Origin: an uncultured Coriobacteriaceae bacterium
GTDB lineage: Bacteria; Actinomycetota; Coriobacteriia; Coriobacteriales; Atopobiaceae
NCBI GenBank assembly: GCA_902780305.1
Contig: CACZFB010000002.1
Span: forward strand, 124,001-188,000
Length of the DNA stretch: 64,000 nt
Direction of reading: 5' to 3'
The position numbers and the translations under genes are program-made. Of the stretch, positions 26,065 through 36,100 are shown in pieces; position 1 is the stretch's first letter; each line of letters begins with the position of its first letter. The notes under the pieces were generated by a model. The model did no database searches, was not told the DNA's origin, and saw only the letters and a list, made by a program, of their open reading frames with translations.

Positions 26065-26132
26065 AGGGCCTGTCGGAAAAACGAGTGCATTCCGCGTGGC
26101 GCAAAACGCACGTTTCGCACGCCGCGAAATGC
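25984..26132. repeat. Two related 46-bp imperfect palindromes
   Basis: 25984-26029 and 26087-26132 are both 46 bp and begin GCATT(T/C)CG. Both contain GCAAA near the centre and end CGCCGCGAAATGC. Each folds on itself and the two are direct repeats 103 bp apart. They lie at the end of the B3/B4 gene and before the convergent ATPase. Confidence 0.75.
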
Positions 26133-26174
26133 GGCGCGGCCAGGTCTTCTCGCGAGGGTGGCCCAGCCCATAGG

Positions 26175-27509
26175 CTACCCGAGCCATCCCGCGGCGTAGA
26201 TGGGCAGGTACGTGCGGTCCCCCTCCCGCTCCACGTTGCCGTTGCACAGAACGATGGCCTCCGCAATCTGGTAATCCCCCACGGCCAGAAGATTGCTAAG
26301 AGCAACGTGCCGCTTGTACGACTTGCCCGACTTCACCTCCACGAGCGACACGTTGCCGGACGCCTTGTCCTCGATCACGAAGTCGACCTCGCCGCGCTTG
26401 GAGTTTGCATAGTAGAACAGCCCGTGTCCGCTCGCGAGCAGTTCCTGCGCGACAAAGTTCTCGTACGGGCTCCCGTAGTTAACGTCGCTCCTGCCAGCAA
26501 GCACTTTCAGGCTTGCCTCCCCCGAAAGGCGGGACATAAGCAGTCCGACGTCGTTGAGGTAGAGCTTGAACGACGCCCTGTTCTCGTACAGGCCGAGCGG
26601 GAACCTTGGCTCGTCCAGGCGCAATGTTGGGAGTGCCACCCCTGCGGCCCCGAGCCAGTCGAAGGAGCTCTCCATGCGCGAGAAGCGAAGGTCGCCCTTA
26701 TGCACGCGGCCGTCACGGGCGAGCCCGCTGTACTTAAACCTCTTGTTCTCCTTGTTCAGCTGACCAGGTATCGACTCGTACACGGCCTGGGTGAATCGAA
26801 TCCCCTCGTTGTCCCTCATGTGCCGCACGATGTCGTGCTCGTAGAGGTCAAACACACCCTTGTGCGCCCTGCGCAGCGCGACCATGTCGTTCGTGTCTAA
26901 GTAGCGCTGCAGCGGTTCGGGAAGTCCACCCACCAACAGGTAGCGTGCGTGCAGATCCATGAGCTTCTTGTGGACGAAGTCGGGAACGGCCTCGCGCCGC
27001 TCGATGGACTCGCGCGCGATGTCCACGACCGACGTGGCGGTGCCGCACGCGCGGGCAAACTCCTCGAACGTGAGGGGAAACATCGTCAGCTCGTCAAGAA
27101 AGCCCACGGGCCACGATCGGATGCCAAAGAGGTCGACGCCAAGCAGCGAGCCAGAGAAGACGTAGTCGTAGTCGGACCTCTCCTCCAGGAACTTCGCCCA
27201 CGTGAGTATGTCCCCAAACTCCTGGATTTCGTCGAAGAACACAAGAGTCCGCCCTGGCACGAGCTCCTTGTCCGACAGGGCCGAGATGCGCAGAAGGAGG
27301 TCACTGGTGTTCCATGCGCCAGATATTACGTCCACGGCAGACGGGTTCTCCAAGAAGTTGATCTCCACGAACGTATCGTACCGGCCCCTTGCAAACTCCC
27401 TTACCGTGGTGGTCTTTCCCACCTGCCGCGCTCCCGTAACTAGGAGCCCTTGGCTCGTCTTTGTGCTCGCCCACTTGGCAATCCGATCGGCTGCCGTTCT
27501 TGCCAACAT
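26175..27509 (-). CDS. P-loop ATPase with DUF4143 domain (copy C)
   Basis: 444 residues. Walker A GARQVGKT (about 25-32), Walker B LVFFDEIQEF (about 89-98), and a C-terminal nuclease-like core GEVDFVIEDK...LVEVKSG. It is of the same subfamily as copies A and F but clearly diverged (for example NYGSPYENFVAQELLASGHG). ATG 27509 follows AGGGAGG; the TTG-type start at 27530 lies upstream of that site. Weak 32-bp-spaced repeats precede it. It stands alone between repeat-rich gaps. Confidence 0.9.
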   Translation of the reverse strand: MLARTAADRIAKWASTKTSQGLLVTGARQVGKTTTVREFARGRYDTFVEINFLENPSAVDVISGAWNTSDLLLRISALSDKELVPGRTLVFFDEIQEFGDILTWAKFLEERSDYDYVFSGSLLGVDLFGIRSWPVGFLDELTMFPLTFEEFARACGTATSVVDIARESIERREAVPDFVHKKLMDLHARYLLVGGLPEPLQRYLDTNDMVALRRAHKGVFDLYEHDIVRHMRDNEGIRFTQAVYESIPGQLNKENKRFKYSGLARDGRVHKGDLRFSRMESSFDWLGAAGVALPTLRLDEPRFPLGLYENRASFKLYLNDVGLLMSRLSGEASLKVLAGRSDVNYGSPYENFVAQELLASGHGLFYYANSKRGEVDFVIEDKASGNVSLVEVKSGKSYKRHVALSNLLAVGDYQIAEAIVLCNGNVEREGDRTYLPIYAAGWLG

Positions 27510-27528
27510 GCCGGCACCTCCCTTGCTC

Positions 27529-27600
27529 ACAAATTCAAAGACGGATATGCGAGTATTTTTACAATTTTAGAGCTTTCTTTACGTGAATATTTACAATAAC
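27529..27600 (-). promoter_or_regulatory. Three weak 32-bp-spaced repeats before ATPase C
   Basis: On the plus strand ACAAATT (27529), ACAATTT (27561) and ACAATAA (27593) are spaced 32 and 32 bp, preceded by TTT/TCA. The motif is short and AT-rich, so this array is less certain than the others. It matches their position (just upstream of the start) and the near-33 period of copies A and F. Confidence 0.5.
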
Positions 27601-27946
27601 AGAACCACACGACCAGCGGACAGTTTTCCACAGTGGGACAGGGAACAAATTGTTCCCGGGGCTGAACGATAAACGCCCCTTTCTTGCCTCCTTCACGGTT
27701 ACGTCCCCAGCGTAACGGGTAACCCAACACAGCGCCGTTTTTCTCTGCAGCAGAATGCGGGGCAAAAAAGGCCAGTTGACGCGGCCGCTTTGCTTTCTTG
27801 GGGAGAAGCGCTGCGCTAACTGTTTATGTGAAGAGACCAGCCGGTATGGTTAAGGCGAAGCCGCGGCATGGCGATCTGGCCCACAAGCAACCCCGCTTCG
27901 CGGGCAGGCGCGCAGCGTTGAGGCCCAGATGGCATCGGGGGCTATC
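27601..27946. other. Intergenic region, no gene supported
   Basis: About 350 bases upstream of ATPase C. Frames on both strands look non-coding. GGGAACAAATTGTTCCC (near 27651) is a short perfect palindrome. Confidence 0.5.
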
Positions 27947-28083
27947 AGGGGCTATCCCTCCGCAAAGAAGTCGCGCTTTTTGAAGCCGGCGGTGAGGAAA
28001 CGCGAGAACGCACGGGCGTTGGTGAGCCAAACGACGTCGGCGTCGTTCTTCGTGTTGGCGAGCGCGGGTATTCCGTACTGTCA
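27947..28083 (-). pseudogene. Short C-terminal gene remnant
   Basis: On the minus strand the frame reads YGIPALANTKNDADVVWLTN, then ARAFSRFLTAGFKKRDFFAE and stops. Composition and hydrophobic pattern look like real protein, but it has no start: a stop codon lies just upstream at the junction with the repeat at 28084. Family unknown. Confidence 0.4.
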
Positions 28084-28330
28084 TACCCGAGGACTCCCGA
28101 CGGCCCGCGAGCGGCAGGAATCCGGGGGCTAGCGGCGGAACGGAGGGCAGGCGCAGCCTGCCCCGCACACCGCGCTGCCGCGCCTACCCGTGCCGCAGAC
28201 GAGAAGGCCAATGCCGCCCGAAATCCCCGGCACCCCATCCCTGGCGCCGCCGCACGGCACGGCTCAAGGGCCGCACGAAAGCAGGCACAAATCCCTCGCG
28301 GCATTGGGTGCAGCTTGTCGTGGCAGCTCC
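28065..28330 (+). repeat. Conserved leader element, copy 2 (long form)
   Basis: The segment from TCATACCCGAGGACTCCCGA to GTCGTGGCAGC matches 39170-39430 over about 250 bp. Its last 65 bases match 13410-13475. No plasmid-type gene follows here; an ATPase promoter region does. Confidence 0.65.
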
Positions 28331-28370
28331 TGGACCCCGTCGTCCTCGGAAACGACGACTTTAGAGCCCG

Positions 28371-28418
28371 GGGACTGTCCCCAACCTTGGGCTGAAGCCC
28401 AAGCTAGGGGACAGTCCC
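28371..28418. repeat. Two-tier hairpin upstream of ATPase D
   Basis: GGGACTGTCCCC (28371-28382) pairs exactly with 28407-28418. Inside, TTGGGCT pairs with AGCCCAA around a 2-base loop, separated by a symmetric 4-base bulge. No T-run. Confidence 0.78.
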
Positions 28419-28467
28419 TTGGCTTTGGCCCTCGCCAAGCGTGTCAGATCCCCCGTCCCCATGACAC

Positions 28468-28530
28468 ACAATCTGCATGTCGTTTTTGCTACAATTTGAC
28501 CGCCAATAATACTACAATCTGCCTGTCACA
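28468..28530 (+). promoter_or_regulatory. Three 23-bp-spaced iterons ACAATCTG
   Basis: ACAATCTGCATGTC, ACAATTTGACCGCC and ACAATCTGCCTGTC begin at 28468, 28491 and 28514, exactly 23 bp apart. The ATPase starts at 28548, 34 bases after the start of the last unit. TACAAT within the units could also act as a -10 box. Confidence 0.87.
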
Positions 28531-28547
28531 GTCGAAAGGAAGGCCCA

Positions 28548-29807
28548 ATGGCCGCCGAATATCTTCCACGGATCGCGGACGAGCTCCTTGAGAAACGACT
28601 GAGCTACGCCGGCGCCGTGCTTATCCGGGGCGCAAAATGGTGCGGTAAGACACGCACCGCCGAGCAACAGGCAAAAAGCGCCCTCTACCTCCAAGACCCC
28701 GACACACGCGCCAGCAACCTCGAGCTCGCCGAGGCGAAGCCGTCGATACTCCTACGGGGCGACAAGCCCCGACTCATCGACGAGTGGCAGGACGCGCCGC
28801 AGCTGTGGGACGCCGCACGCTTTGCCATCGACCGCGCGTCCGGCCACGGCCACTACATCTTTACCGGGTCGGCAACCCCGGGCAAAAGGCCGTCGCATTC
28901 TGGCACGGGCCGCTTCTCGTTCCTCACCATGTATCCCATGGCGCTGTCCGAGTCGAGGGAGTCCACGGGCGAGGTCTCCCTCTCCAAGCTGTTCGACGCC
29001 CCCGCCGACATCGAGGGCATGGCCATGGGAGACGTAGAGACGGTGGCCCAGCAAATCTGCCGAGGCGGGTGGCCCGAGGCCGTTGCGTCAGGCGCGGGCG
29101 TCGCAAGCAGCATTCCGAGGGACTACCTAATGGCCGTCTCGGAAGAGGACATCTCGGCTGTCGACGGGGTGAGGCGTAGCCCACGAGACGCCATGCTCAT
29201 CATGCGCGCCTTTGCGCGCTGCGTAGGCACCATGTCCGACCTCAAGCGCGTGCGCCTGAGCATCACGCAGCGCAAGGACGAGCTGAGCCGCACCACGTTC
29301 AGCGAGTACGTAGGCGCTCTGCGACGGCTCTACGTCTTTGACGACCTCGAGGCTTGGAGGCCGTCCTTGCGAGCGCGATCCCGCGTCTCGGCGACCCCCA
29401 CGAGGCACTTCGTGGACCCGTCCCTCGCCGTCGCCGCGCTTGGGGCCACGCCCGACATGCTCCTTTCGGACATGCCCACCCTCGGCCTTCTCTTCGAATC
29501 CCTGTGCGTTCGCGACCTAAGGGCCTACCTGAGCGCGATGGACGGCGAGCTCTACCATTATCACGACATGACCGGCTTGGAGGCCGATGCGGTCGCCGTC
29601 GCGCCGGACGGCCGCTGGGGCGCCTTCGAGGTAAAGACAAGCCCGCGTGCGGTCGACGATGGCGCTACGTCCCTGCTAAAGCTGGCCTCCAAGGTGGACG
29701 AGTCGGTGGGGAGGATGGCGTTCCTCGCCGTCATCACCGCATCCGGCTACGCCTATCGCCGAGGCGACGGCGTCTACGTAATTCCCATCTCGTGCCTTGC
29801 CCCGTAA
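28548..29807 (+). CDS. P-loop ATPase with D...ExK domain (copy D)
   Basis: 419 residues. It starts YLPRIADELLEKRLSYAGAV, with a Walker A-like GAKWCGKT (about 27-34), LIDEWQDAPQLWD as Walker B region and YIFTGSATPG as sensor. The C-terminal core is LEADAVAVAPDGRWGAFEVK. It is GC-richer and diverged from copy B but has the same order. ATG 28548 follows GGAAGG. It is behind three 23-bp iterons and followed by a long hairpin. An intact catalytic set suggests it is functional. Confidence 0.88.
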   Translation: MAAEYLPRIADELLEKRLSYAGAVLIRGAKWCGKTRTAEQQAKSALYLQDPDTRASNLELAEAKPSILLRGDKPRLIDEWQDAPQLWDAARFAIDRASGHGHYIFTGSATPGKRPSHSGTGRFSFLTMYPMALSESRESTGEVSLSKLFDAPADIEGMAMGDVETVAQQICRGGWPEAVASGAGVASSIPRDYLMAVSEEDISAVDGVRRSPRDAMLIMRAFARCVGTMSDLKRVRLSITQRKDELSRTTFSEYVGALRRLYVFDDLEAWRPSLRARSRVSATPTRHFVDPSLAVAALGATPDMLLSDMPTLGLLFESLCVRDLRAYLSAMDGELYHYHDMTGLEADAVAVAPDGRWGAFEVKTSPRAVDDGATSLLKLASKVDESVGRMAFLAVITASGYAYRRGDGVYVIPISCLAP

Positions 29808-29941
29808 CAAACGTGGGTATCGGACAATAAGCCGAGCAATCCCTCGGACCGAAACGAACAAGCGCAGCGGCTACGCATGTCGAGGGACAGGCAAAGGAAA
29901 CGACTTGACAGTCCGAAACCAAGGGGCAGCCCCCCATCTTG

Positions 29942-30008
29942 GGCAAAAACCAAGGGAAACCCCGAGTTTTCGCGAAGCCGAAACTCGGGGTTTCCCTTGG
30001 TTTTTGCC
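29942..30008. repeat. 30-bp-arm hairpin between ATPase D and ChW remnant
   Basis: Left arm 29942-29972 and right arm 29979-30008 are complementary except for one extra T; both carry AACCAAGGGAAACCCCGAG or its complement. The loop is six bases. T-runs flank the arms internally (GGTTTTTGCC), so it may stop transcription from either side. Confidence 0.85.
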
Positions 30009-30020
30009 GCCAGGCCCGCG

Positions 30021-30299
30021 CTAGCCGTTGACGCACGCCGCCCTGCTGGCGTCGTAGCCGCGGGGCACCTGGCCCTGCGGGAGGACCTGCACGTCGATGG
30101 CCTCGGCGCGCTTGGAGAGGCCCGTGGTGCCGGCGGGCTCGCCGTCGTGGGCCCATCCGAGCCAGCCGTGGGTCTGTGAGTGCACGCGGTACCACACGCT
30201 GTAGGAGTCGGCCATGTCGCCGGCGAGCTCGCCGTCGGAGGCGGCGGGCAACCAGCCGATGCCACGCGCGTGGACCTCGTAGGTGATGCCGCCCGCCAT
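30021..30299 (-). pseudogene. ChW-repeat surface protein C-terminal remnant
   Basis: 92 residues with two ChW repeats (GITYEVHARGIGWLPAASDG and YSVWYRVHSQTHGWLGWAHD) and the tail VLPQGQVPRGYDASRAAC. The tail is almost identical to the C-terminus of the gene at 62881, but one repeat in between is deleted. No signal peptide or upstream frame remains, so this is a broken copy left by recombination. Confidence 0.75.
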
Positions 30300-30310
30300 G
30301 CGCTATGTGG

Positions 30311-30587
30311 CTACTTCTTGGCGAAGGCCTTGGCGTAGGCTTGCGTCGCGCCCTGGAAGTCGGTCGCGGGCGCGGGAGCGTCCTTCTCGACGAGGACCAC
30401 CTGGACCGCCTCGACGCGGCGGCTCATGCCCTGCGTGCCGGCCTCCTCGCCGTTCTTGGCCCACGCCATCCAGCCGTAGCGCTGGGAGTGGACGCGGTAG
30501 TACACGTCGTACTTCTCGGCCATGTCGCCCCAGCGCCAGCACGAGACCGACCAGGGTGCCGAGCAATAGTCTCATCTTTCTACTCAT
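30311..30587 (-). pseudogene. Signal peptide joined out of frame to a ChW tail
   Basis: ATG 30587 (after GAAAGGATCTT) begins MSRKMRLLLGTLVGLVLAL, a secretion signal. The frame then shifts near 30525 to YDVYYRVHSQRYGWMAWAKN and a tail ending YAKAFAKK, like the C-termini of the genes at 36424 and 55312. All middle domains are gone. The leader and terminator upstream (30653-30805) are kept. Confidence 0.75.
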
Positions 30588-30652
30588 AAGATCCTTTCTC
30601 CTTTCACATTCGCGGCTGCCTTGGCCGCCGCATTGCCTTGTAGTACAAACGC

Positions 30653-30805
30653 AAAAAAACCGCCGACCCGACGGGGCGTCATCACCCCGCCAGGTCCGGC
30701 GGCTATCCGTCTCGAATGCGGCATGCGGTTCCAGGCGCCCCGCTGCCACAGGGCGCGAAACGGGCGCGGCTACGTCTTACTGCTCTGCTCTGCTCTGAGG
30801 AGCGT
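30653..30805 (-). promoter_or_regulatory. Structured leader ending in a terminator, before surface-protein start
   Basis: On the minus strand a conserved ~100-base leader (AACCGCATGCCGCATTCGAG, GGATAGCCGCCGGACCTGG) ends in hairpin CCGCCGGACCTGGCGGGG/CCCCGTCGGGTCGGCGG followed by seven Ts (30653-30702). It lies 66 bases before the start codon at 30587. A terminator inside a leader suggests attenuation or a riboswitch. Relatives are at 24325 and 38896. Confidence 0.6.
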
Positions 30806-30814
30806 GGCGCAAAA

Positions 30815-31453
30815 CTACCTGCCGCCCAACGGGATGAACATGTGCTCTGCGGAGCCATCCCACTCGTCCTTTGCGCGTAGGATGGCGTCGTGCAGCATCT
30901 TGGCGCGCGGCGTGATGAACTGTACGGCAAACCCAACCTGTTTGCGCATGTCAGCGACCAAAAACGACGGCTTGTCGGCATTCGCGCGGACGGCGTTCTC
31001 GTCGGCACCCGTCGCTCGGGCTTTCTCGAGCGCGTTCTCCAGGTCGGGATAGCCCACCGTGATCGCGGGAATATTGTAAAAGTCACAGGCCTCGCGGGTC
31101 TCCTCAAGGCTATCAACGAACATGTGAATGTGGTTTAGCCCCGGCTTGTCCTGCTCGTTGAGCTCGGTAAACATGGTTGGGATCGACCAGTCGTTCTGCG
31201 TGACCACCTCAATCGAGTGGCTCCCCCAGGCACCATAGCTCGCATGGAATTCCAGTCCGGCGCAGTTGACCTCCTCGTCGTGATAGAGCAGCCTGCCGAA
31301 CGTGTTCGTCGTGTAGAAGAACGGGCCAGATCCAAACAGTTGGTTGTGCTCGGCCATAAACGCTCGCCAGTCGGGCGCGCAGAATCCCAGTTGGTGAACC
31401 CAATCCTTGCCCTTGAAGTAGCCCTCTAAATTCTTCGTCGCTATCTCAACCAT
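30815..31453 (-). CDS. VOC-superfamily (glyoxalase-fold) protein
   Basis: 212 residues. WVHQLGFCAPDWRAFMAEHN opens the first VOC half and GLNHIHMFVDSLEETREAC the second; the paired beta-alpha-beta-beta-beta modules with His/Glu metal positions are typical of glyoxalase, dioxygenase or isomerase relatives. GGAGGAGG precedes ATG 31453. It follows the SDR gene by 42 bases on the same strand, so the two may share a substrate pathway. The reaction is unknown. Confidence 0.82.
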   Translation of the reverse strand: MVEIATKNLEGYFKGKDWVHQLGFCAPDWRAFMAEHNQLFGSGPFFYTTNTFGRLLYHDEEVNCAGLEFHASYGAWGSHSIEVVTQNDWSIPTMFTELNEQDKPGLNHIHMFVDSLEETREACDFYNIPAITVGYPDLENALEKARATGADENAVRANADKPSFLVADMRKQVGFAVQFITPRAKMLHDAILRAKDEWDGSAEHMFIPLGGR

Positions 31454-31495
31454 CTTGCGTACCCTCCTCCAATCTCGTGGCCTTCGCCAGTGAGC

Positions 31496-32272
31496 CTAGC
31501 AAAGCTCGCCGCCGTCAACAACAAGGTGCTGGCCAGTCATGAACCTCGATGCGTCGGAGGCCAGGTACAGCACGCCGTAAGCACAGTCATCGACATCGCC
31601 GAACCTTCCCATCGGGATGTTTGGGAGCTTTGACTTCACAAAGGGCTCGTACTCGGTCGCGGCATGCGTCATGTCCGTGTCGATGAAGCCTGGGTAGAAC
31701 GTGTTGAACCGCACGCCGTGAGGCGCGAGCAGCTTCGCGATGCAAGGCGTCATCGACCTAATGGCACCCTTCGTTGCCGTGTAGGCCACCGAGCCCGCCG
31801 CCTTCCATGCAGCCAGCGAGGCAATGGGAATGATGGAGCCCGCCCCGTTCTTGGCGCACTCCTCCCAGCCGTACTTCACCATGTAGAACACGCCGTCGAG
31901 GTTGATCGACTGTACGTTCTTCCAGTTATCGATGTCGAAGGCTGTGTCGGTACCGCCCGAAATGGAGAGTCCCGATATGCCTGCGGAAAGCACCATGATG
32001 TCGAGCCGCCCGAACTCGGCGACGCATGCCTCTACGGCCGCCTTGCACTCGTTGGGGTCGGCCACGTTGCACGTCTTGTAGGCCGCGGTCCCACCAGCGG
32101 CTTCAATCTCGGCCACTGTCTCCTGCAGCTTGTCCTCGCGTCGCGCTGTGAGAAACACCTTGGCGCCATACCGTGCAAGGACCTTTGCCGACTGGTTGCC
32201 AATGCCGCGCGAGCTTGCGCCCGTAATGAGCGCCACCCTGTCGCTCAGATCGAAGAAGTCCTTCTCTTCCAT
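31496..32272 (-). CDS. Short-chain dehydrogenase/reductase
   Basis: 258 residues, NAD(P)-dependent Rossmann enzyme. TGASSRGIG (cofactor glycine motif, about 18-26), NVADP, LSAGISG (NAG-like), SLAAW with the active-site Ser and YTATKGA with the YxxxK pair are all present. ATG 32272 (MEEKDFFDLSDRVALITG) follows AGGAATAGGAAC. It is upstream of the VOC gene in an apparent two-gene operon. The substrate could be a sterol or bile acid, a sugar or a fatty intermediate; nothing here decides. Confidence 0.9.
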   Translation of the reverse strand: MEEKDFFDLSDRVALITGASSRGIGNQSAKVLARYGAKVFLTARREDKLQETVAEIEAAGGTAAYKTCNVADPNECKAAVEACVAEFGRLDIMVLSAGISGLSISGGTDTAFDIDNWKNVQSINLDGVFYMVKYGWEECAKNGAGSIIPIASLAAWKAAGSVAYTATKGAIRSMTPCIAKLLAPHGVRFNTFYPGFIDTDMTHAATEYEPFVKSKLPNIPMGRFGDVDDCAYGVLYLASDASRFMTGQHLVVDGGELC

Positions 32273-32377
32273 GTTCCTATTCCTTCCGAAGTGACGTGTC
32301 TGGCGAATGCGCCCCAGAGATTCAACACGCGCTATATTACACCCGCTTTGCAAGTTGTCGCTCGAGTACGATCGACC

Positions 32378-32538
32378 ACGCGTTTATGCATCGTCTGCCC
32401 AACCGTTCGCAAGAGACGCGAACGCGTTCTGACAACCCACATTGAGGAGTGTGATGGCGTATGGGAAGGCCACCGAGGAGGTGTCCCATGTGTGGCACGA
32501 GGTCCGGATGGGTCAGGATCGACGTCTCCAGGGGCGGC
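32378..32538 (+). repeat. Second copy of the 14.3-kb dispersed repeat
   Basis: Matches 14296-14454, beginning ACGCGTTTATGCATCGT and ending CTCCAGGGGCGGC. Only the right arm of the inverted repeat is kept. A 43-codon frame from ATG 32488 (MCGTRSGWVRIDVSRGGFSP) to TGA about 32619 is the longer version of the short frame in copy 1 and may be a small real gene. Confidence 0.65.
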
Positions 32539-32669
32539 TTCAGCCCGACGCGCGCCCTGGTCGCACGCGCCCTGCTCGGGCCACGGGAGTGCGGATTCGG
32601 GCACACCTACCGTCTGTGATAGACGACATCGGGAAACGACGCGTACGGGCAGCGCGACGGGTCCGTTAC

Positions 32670-33030
32670 CCGTTACCGATGAAAACGGCATTTCCACGCC
32701 CCCAATACCTTCATCCCGTGACCTCTTTTCACACCCCCATATCCACTGTTTTTTCGGTAACGGGTAACAGGGGCGGCAAACACGCTGATAGGACCGCACA
32801 TTGGCGTGTTACCCATCCCTTTCAAGCGCTTGTGGACGGGTAACACGCATGTGGCCCCGTTACGGCGTTACGGACGGCTAGCAGTCACTTACATACTGTT
32901 TCTCCTTCATTCTTCACTTTTGAGTGAGAGATACCCGTAACACCGTAACAGTGGGACGGATAATGCCCTCCCACCCGCACGTTTCCGTGTGATGGCCTTC
33001 TTTGCGTGTTACGGCAATCCGTAACACGTG
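32670..33030. repeat. GTTAC-rich iteron-like element, left of surface-protein block
   Basis: At least ten GTTACSS/SSGTAAC words (GTTACCCGTTACC, CGGGTAACA, GTTACGGCGTTACGG, CCGTAACACCGTAAC) alternate in both orientations. CCCAATACCTTCATCCCGTG aligns with CCCAATACCTTCGTCCCGTG in the second copy (40425-40800). No gene is present between 32620 and 33134. It resembles an origin or a protein-binding centre. Confidence 0.75.
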
Positions 33031-33134
33031 CGTGCGCACATGGGCGCGGCCCCGTTCCCGGGAAACGTCTCCGCGGGGAGCGGGGCCACCATCCGTCGTC
33101 GCATGCGGGTCCTGGCGCCTGGGCGCCCCCCGGC

Positions 33135-36100
33135 CTACTTCTTGCCCTTCTGCTTGAACGGCGCTGAGAAGCGCTGGGTGATGCCGTTGAGGGTGGGGCC
33201 TGGGCCCGGACGACCCTTCTTCACCAGCACGATCTGGATGCCCTCCAGGCGCCTCGAGTAGCCGGCCGAGCCGGAGCGCTGGCCGTTCTTCGCCCAGCCC
33301 ATCCAGCCGAACTTCTGGCAGTGGACCCGGTAGTACACGTCGTAGTACTGCTCCACCTCGCCGTAGAGCTTTATCTCGATTGCCTCGAGGCGGAGAGACT
33401 TGCCCGAGGTGCCGGCCATCCTGCCGTACTTGCGCCATCCCTGCCAGCCTATGCGCTGCACGTGCGTGCGGTACTGGATGCCGCCGCTGTACGGGAGGCG
33501 GTTCAGGTAAATGTTGATGCCCTCCAGGCGCAGCGACTTGCCGGACGTTCCGCTCATGGCGCCGTCGGCCACATACCTCTGCCAACCCTTACGCTGCACG
33601 TGGGTACGATACTCGACGCGTGGGGCCTCGCTGATGGAAAAATGTGAGGTAGCACTGCCCGTGTAGTTTCCCCTGCCCGTGACGGTGACGGTGGCGGTGC
33701 CGACGTTAACGTTGTTGGCATACGACACGGTGTAGCCCGACGCGGGGACGGTCATCGAGTAGTCCGCTTCCACCCTCTCTATGTCGGGCGTTTGTTCGTA
33801 TCCGTCGTAGATGTGGCGACCGCCTTTGACGCTGACGTAGTTGATCGTGGCGGGGTCGATGCGGAAGGTGGCCGACTTGGACCCGGAATAGTACCCCTTC
33901 CCAACCACGGTGACCGTGGCCGTGCCCGCGTCGGTGTTGTTGGAGTACCTGACCTCGTAGTCGGTGCCGTTGCGCAATGTCTGGGCGCCTAGAGTGACGG
34001 TTACCTCGGGCTTCTTCTGCGTGCCGTCGTAAGTGTACGTCTCGTAGCTTGGTAGCGTGACGCGCGTCGAGGACATGGGGATCTCGCCCCTCCCGAAGCG
34101 CCTCAGGTACACGTCGGCGACCCCCTGCCGGTTCTGGAGATCGTTGAATGAGAGGAACCTACCGAGAGCCTTCGAGTACCAGTACCTCGTGCCGTTTAAT
34201 TCGTTGTTCGGAAGAGAACTGACCTGCAGCCTGTGGTTCTTCCCAACCCTGACCTCCGAGAGTGACGCGCAGTTGGAAAAAATACTATAGCTGAACTCCA
34301 CGGAAGAGGTGTCCCATCTCGAGAGGTCGAGGGATGTGAGACGCGTGCAACCGGAGAACATCTCGTGCATGTTCTCCACCTTCGACGTGTCCCAACCATA
34401 TAGGAAACCCACTGAGGCCAGCGACGAGCAGCCGGAGAACATCTCGTGCATGTCCTTCACCTTCGACGTATCCCATCCCGAGAGGTCGCCCACGGAGGTG
34501 AGCTGCGAGCAGCCCGAGAACATGCCGTCCATGTGCGTCACCTGGGACATGTCCCAGGTCGAGAGGTCGCCCACGGAGGTGAGCTGCGAGCAGCCCGAGA
34601 ACACGCCACTTGTTTGCCCTATGGGCGAAATGTCCCATTTGGATAGGTCCCCCACGGAGGTGAGCGACGAGCAGCCGGAGAACAGACCCATGATGCATGT
34701 CACCGATCCCATGTCCCATCTCGAGAGGTCCCCCACGGAGGCCAGCGACGAGCATCCGTAGAAAAGGTCATACATGCTTGTCACCTTCGACACGTCCCAT
34801 CCCGAGAGGTCGCCCACGGAGGCGAGCTGCGAGCAGCCCGAGAACATGTCGCCCATGTGCGTCACCTGGGACATGTCCCAAGTCGAGAGGTCCCCCACGG
34901 AGGCCAGCGACGAGCAGCCGTAGAACGCCTCATCCATGCTTGTCACCTTCGACACGTCCCAGCCCGAGAGGTCGAGAGAGGTGAGTGAGCTGCAACCGTA
35001 GAACATTGAGCCCATGCTCCCCAATGACCCCGTTTGCCAACCTGAGACGTTAAGGGACGATAGCTTTCTCATCCCAGCGAACGAGGGCGCTGTGTTCCCG
35101 AGATTCCAGCCGGATAGGTCCATGGTCTCGAGCCTTGGGCATTCGTCGAAGAGACTATACATGTCGGTCACGTTGGAGACGTCCCATCCAGGCATCCTGA
35201 TCGTCTTGAGAAGCGTGCAGCCTTCGAACATGCCTCGCATGTCAGTCACGTTCGACGCGTCCGCACCCGACAGGTCCATCGAGGTCGCCTTGTCGAGGCC
35301 GCTGAGCAGGTGACTGCAGTCGGACGGGAGTATGACGGACGACTCGCCCTCCCTGGCGAAGACGACGGAGGCGACCGAACCCTTGTGGTCCTCCCAAGGC
35401 GAAGGGGTGGAATAGTTCTGGCTGGCCCCCTCGCCCGGGTGCACCGTGAGCGTGCCGTTCGCGTCGATCTCCCACTGGCAGGTGCCCCATGTGCCGGAAG
35501 GCCGCTCTCCGCTCGCCTGCGCCCTCATCGTCACGGGCTCCGCGACGGTCATCGTCCCAGCCGCAAAAGACACCTCGTAGTCGCCCTGCACCGCCTCGCC
35601 CGAGGGCGTGATGTCGTACCCGCCGGGCTCCTCGCCGGCGTCACGGGTGAGCTCATACGCGACCTTGTCGTCGCCCACGAGGCCCTCGATGGTGGCGGTG
35701 AGCTCGGGGTCCGCCTCGCCCTTGGCCTTGGACTTGTCGTCGGCCGTCACGGTCGCGCCCCTGCGCGCGATCGACCAGCGCAGCTCCACGGCGCCCGACG
35801 TGCCGTCCTCCCACACGTGTCCCTCGGCAGGCGTCGCCGTGGCGACGTAGTCGCCCGCGTGCGTGGCGGCAACGTCGCCAGCGAGCTCGTAGCCGTCGCC
35901 GGCGGTCACGCCGACCTGCTCGGTGCCGTCGTAGGAGAGCCCCTCGGCCACACTGGGCACCGCGACGCGCGACGCCTCTGTGGCGACGCCCGCTGGCTCG
36001 CCCTGTGACTGGGACTCTGGGGTGCCTCCGGCCTCCCCCTGCGCCGCTGGGGCGGGCTCGGCAGACTGGGCCGTGACCGTCGCCTCCTCGACCATCTGGG

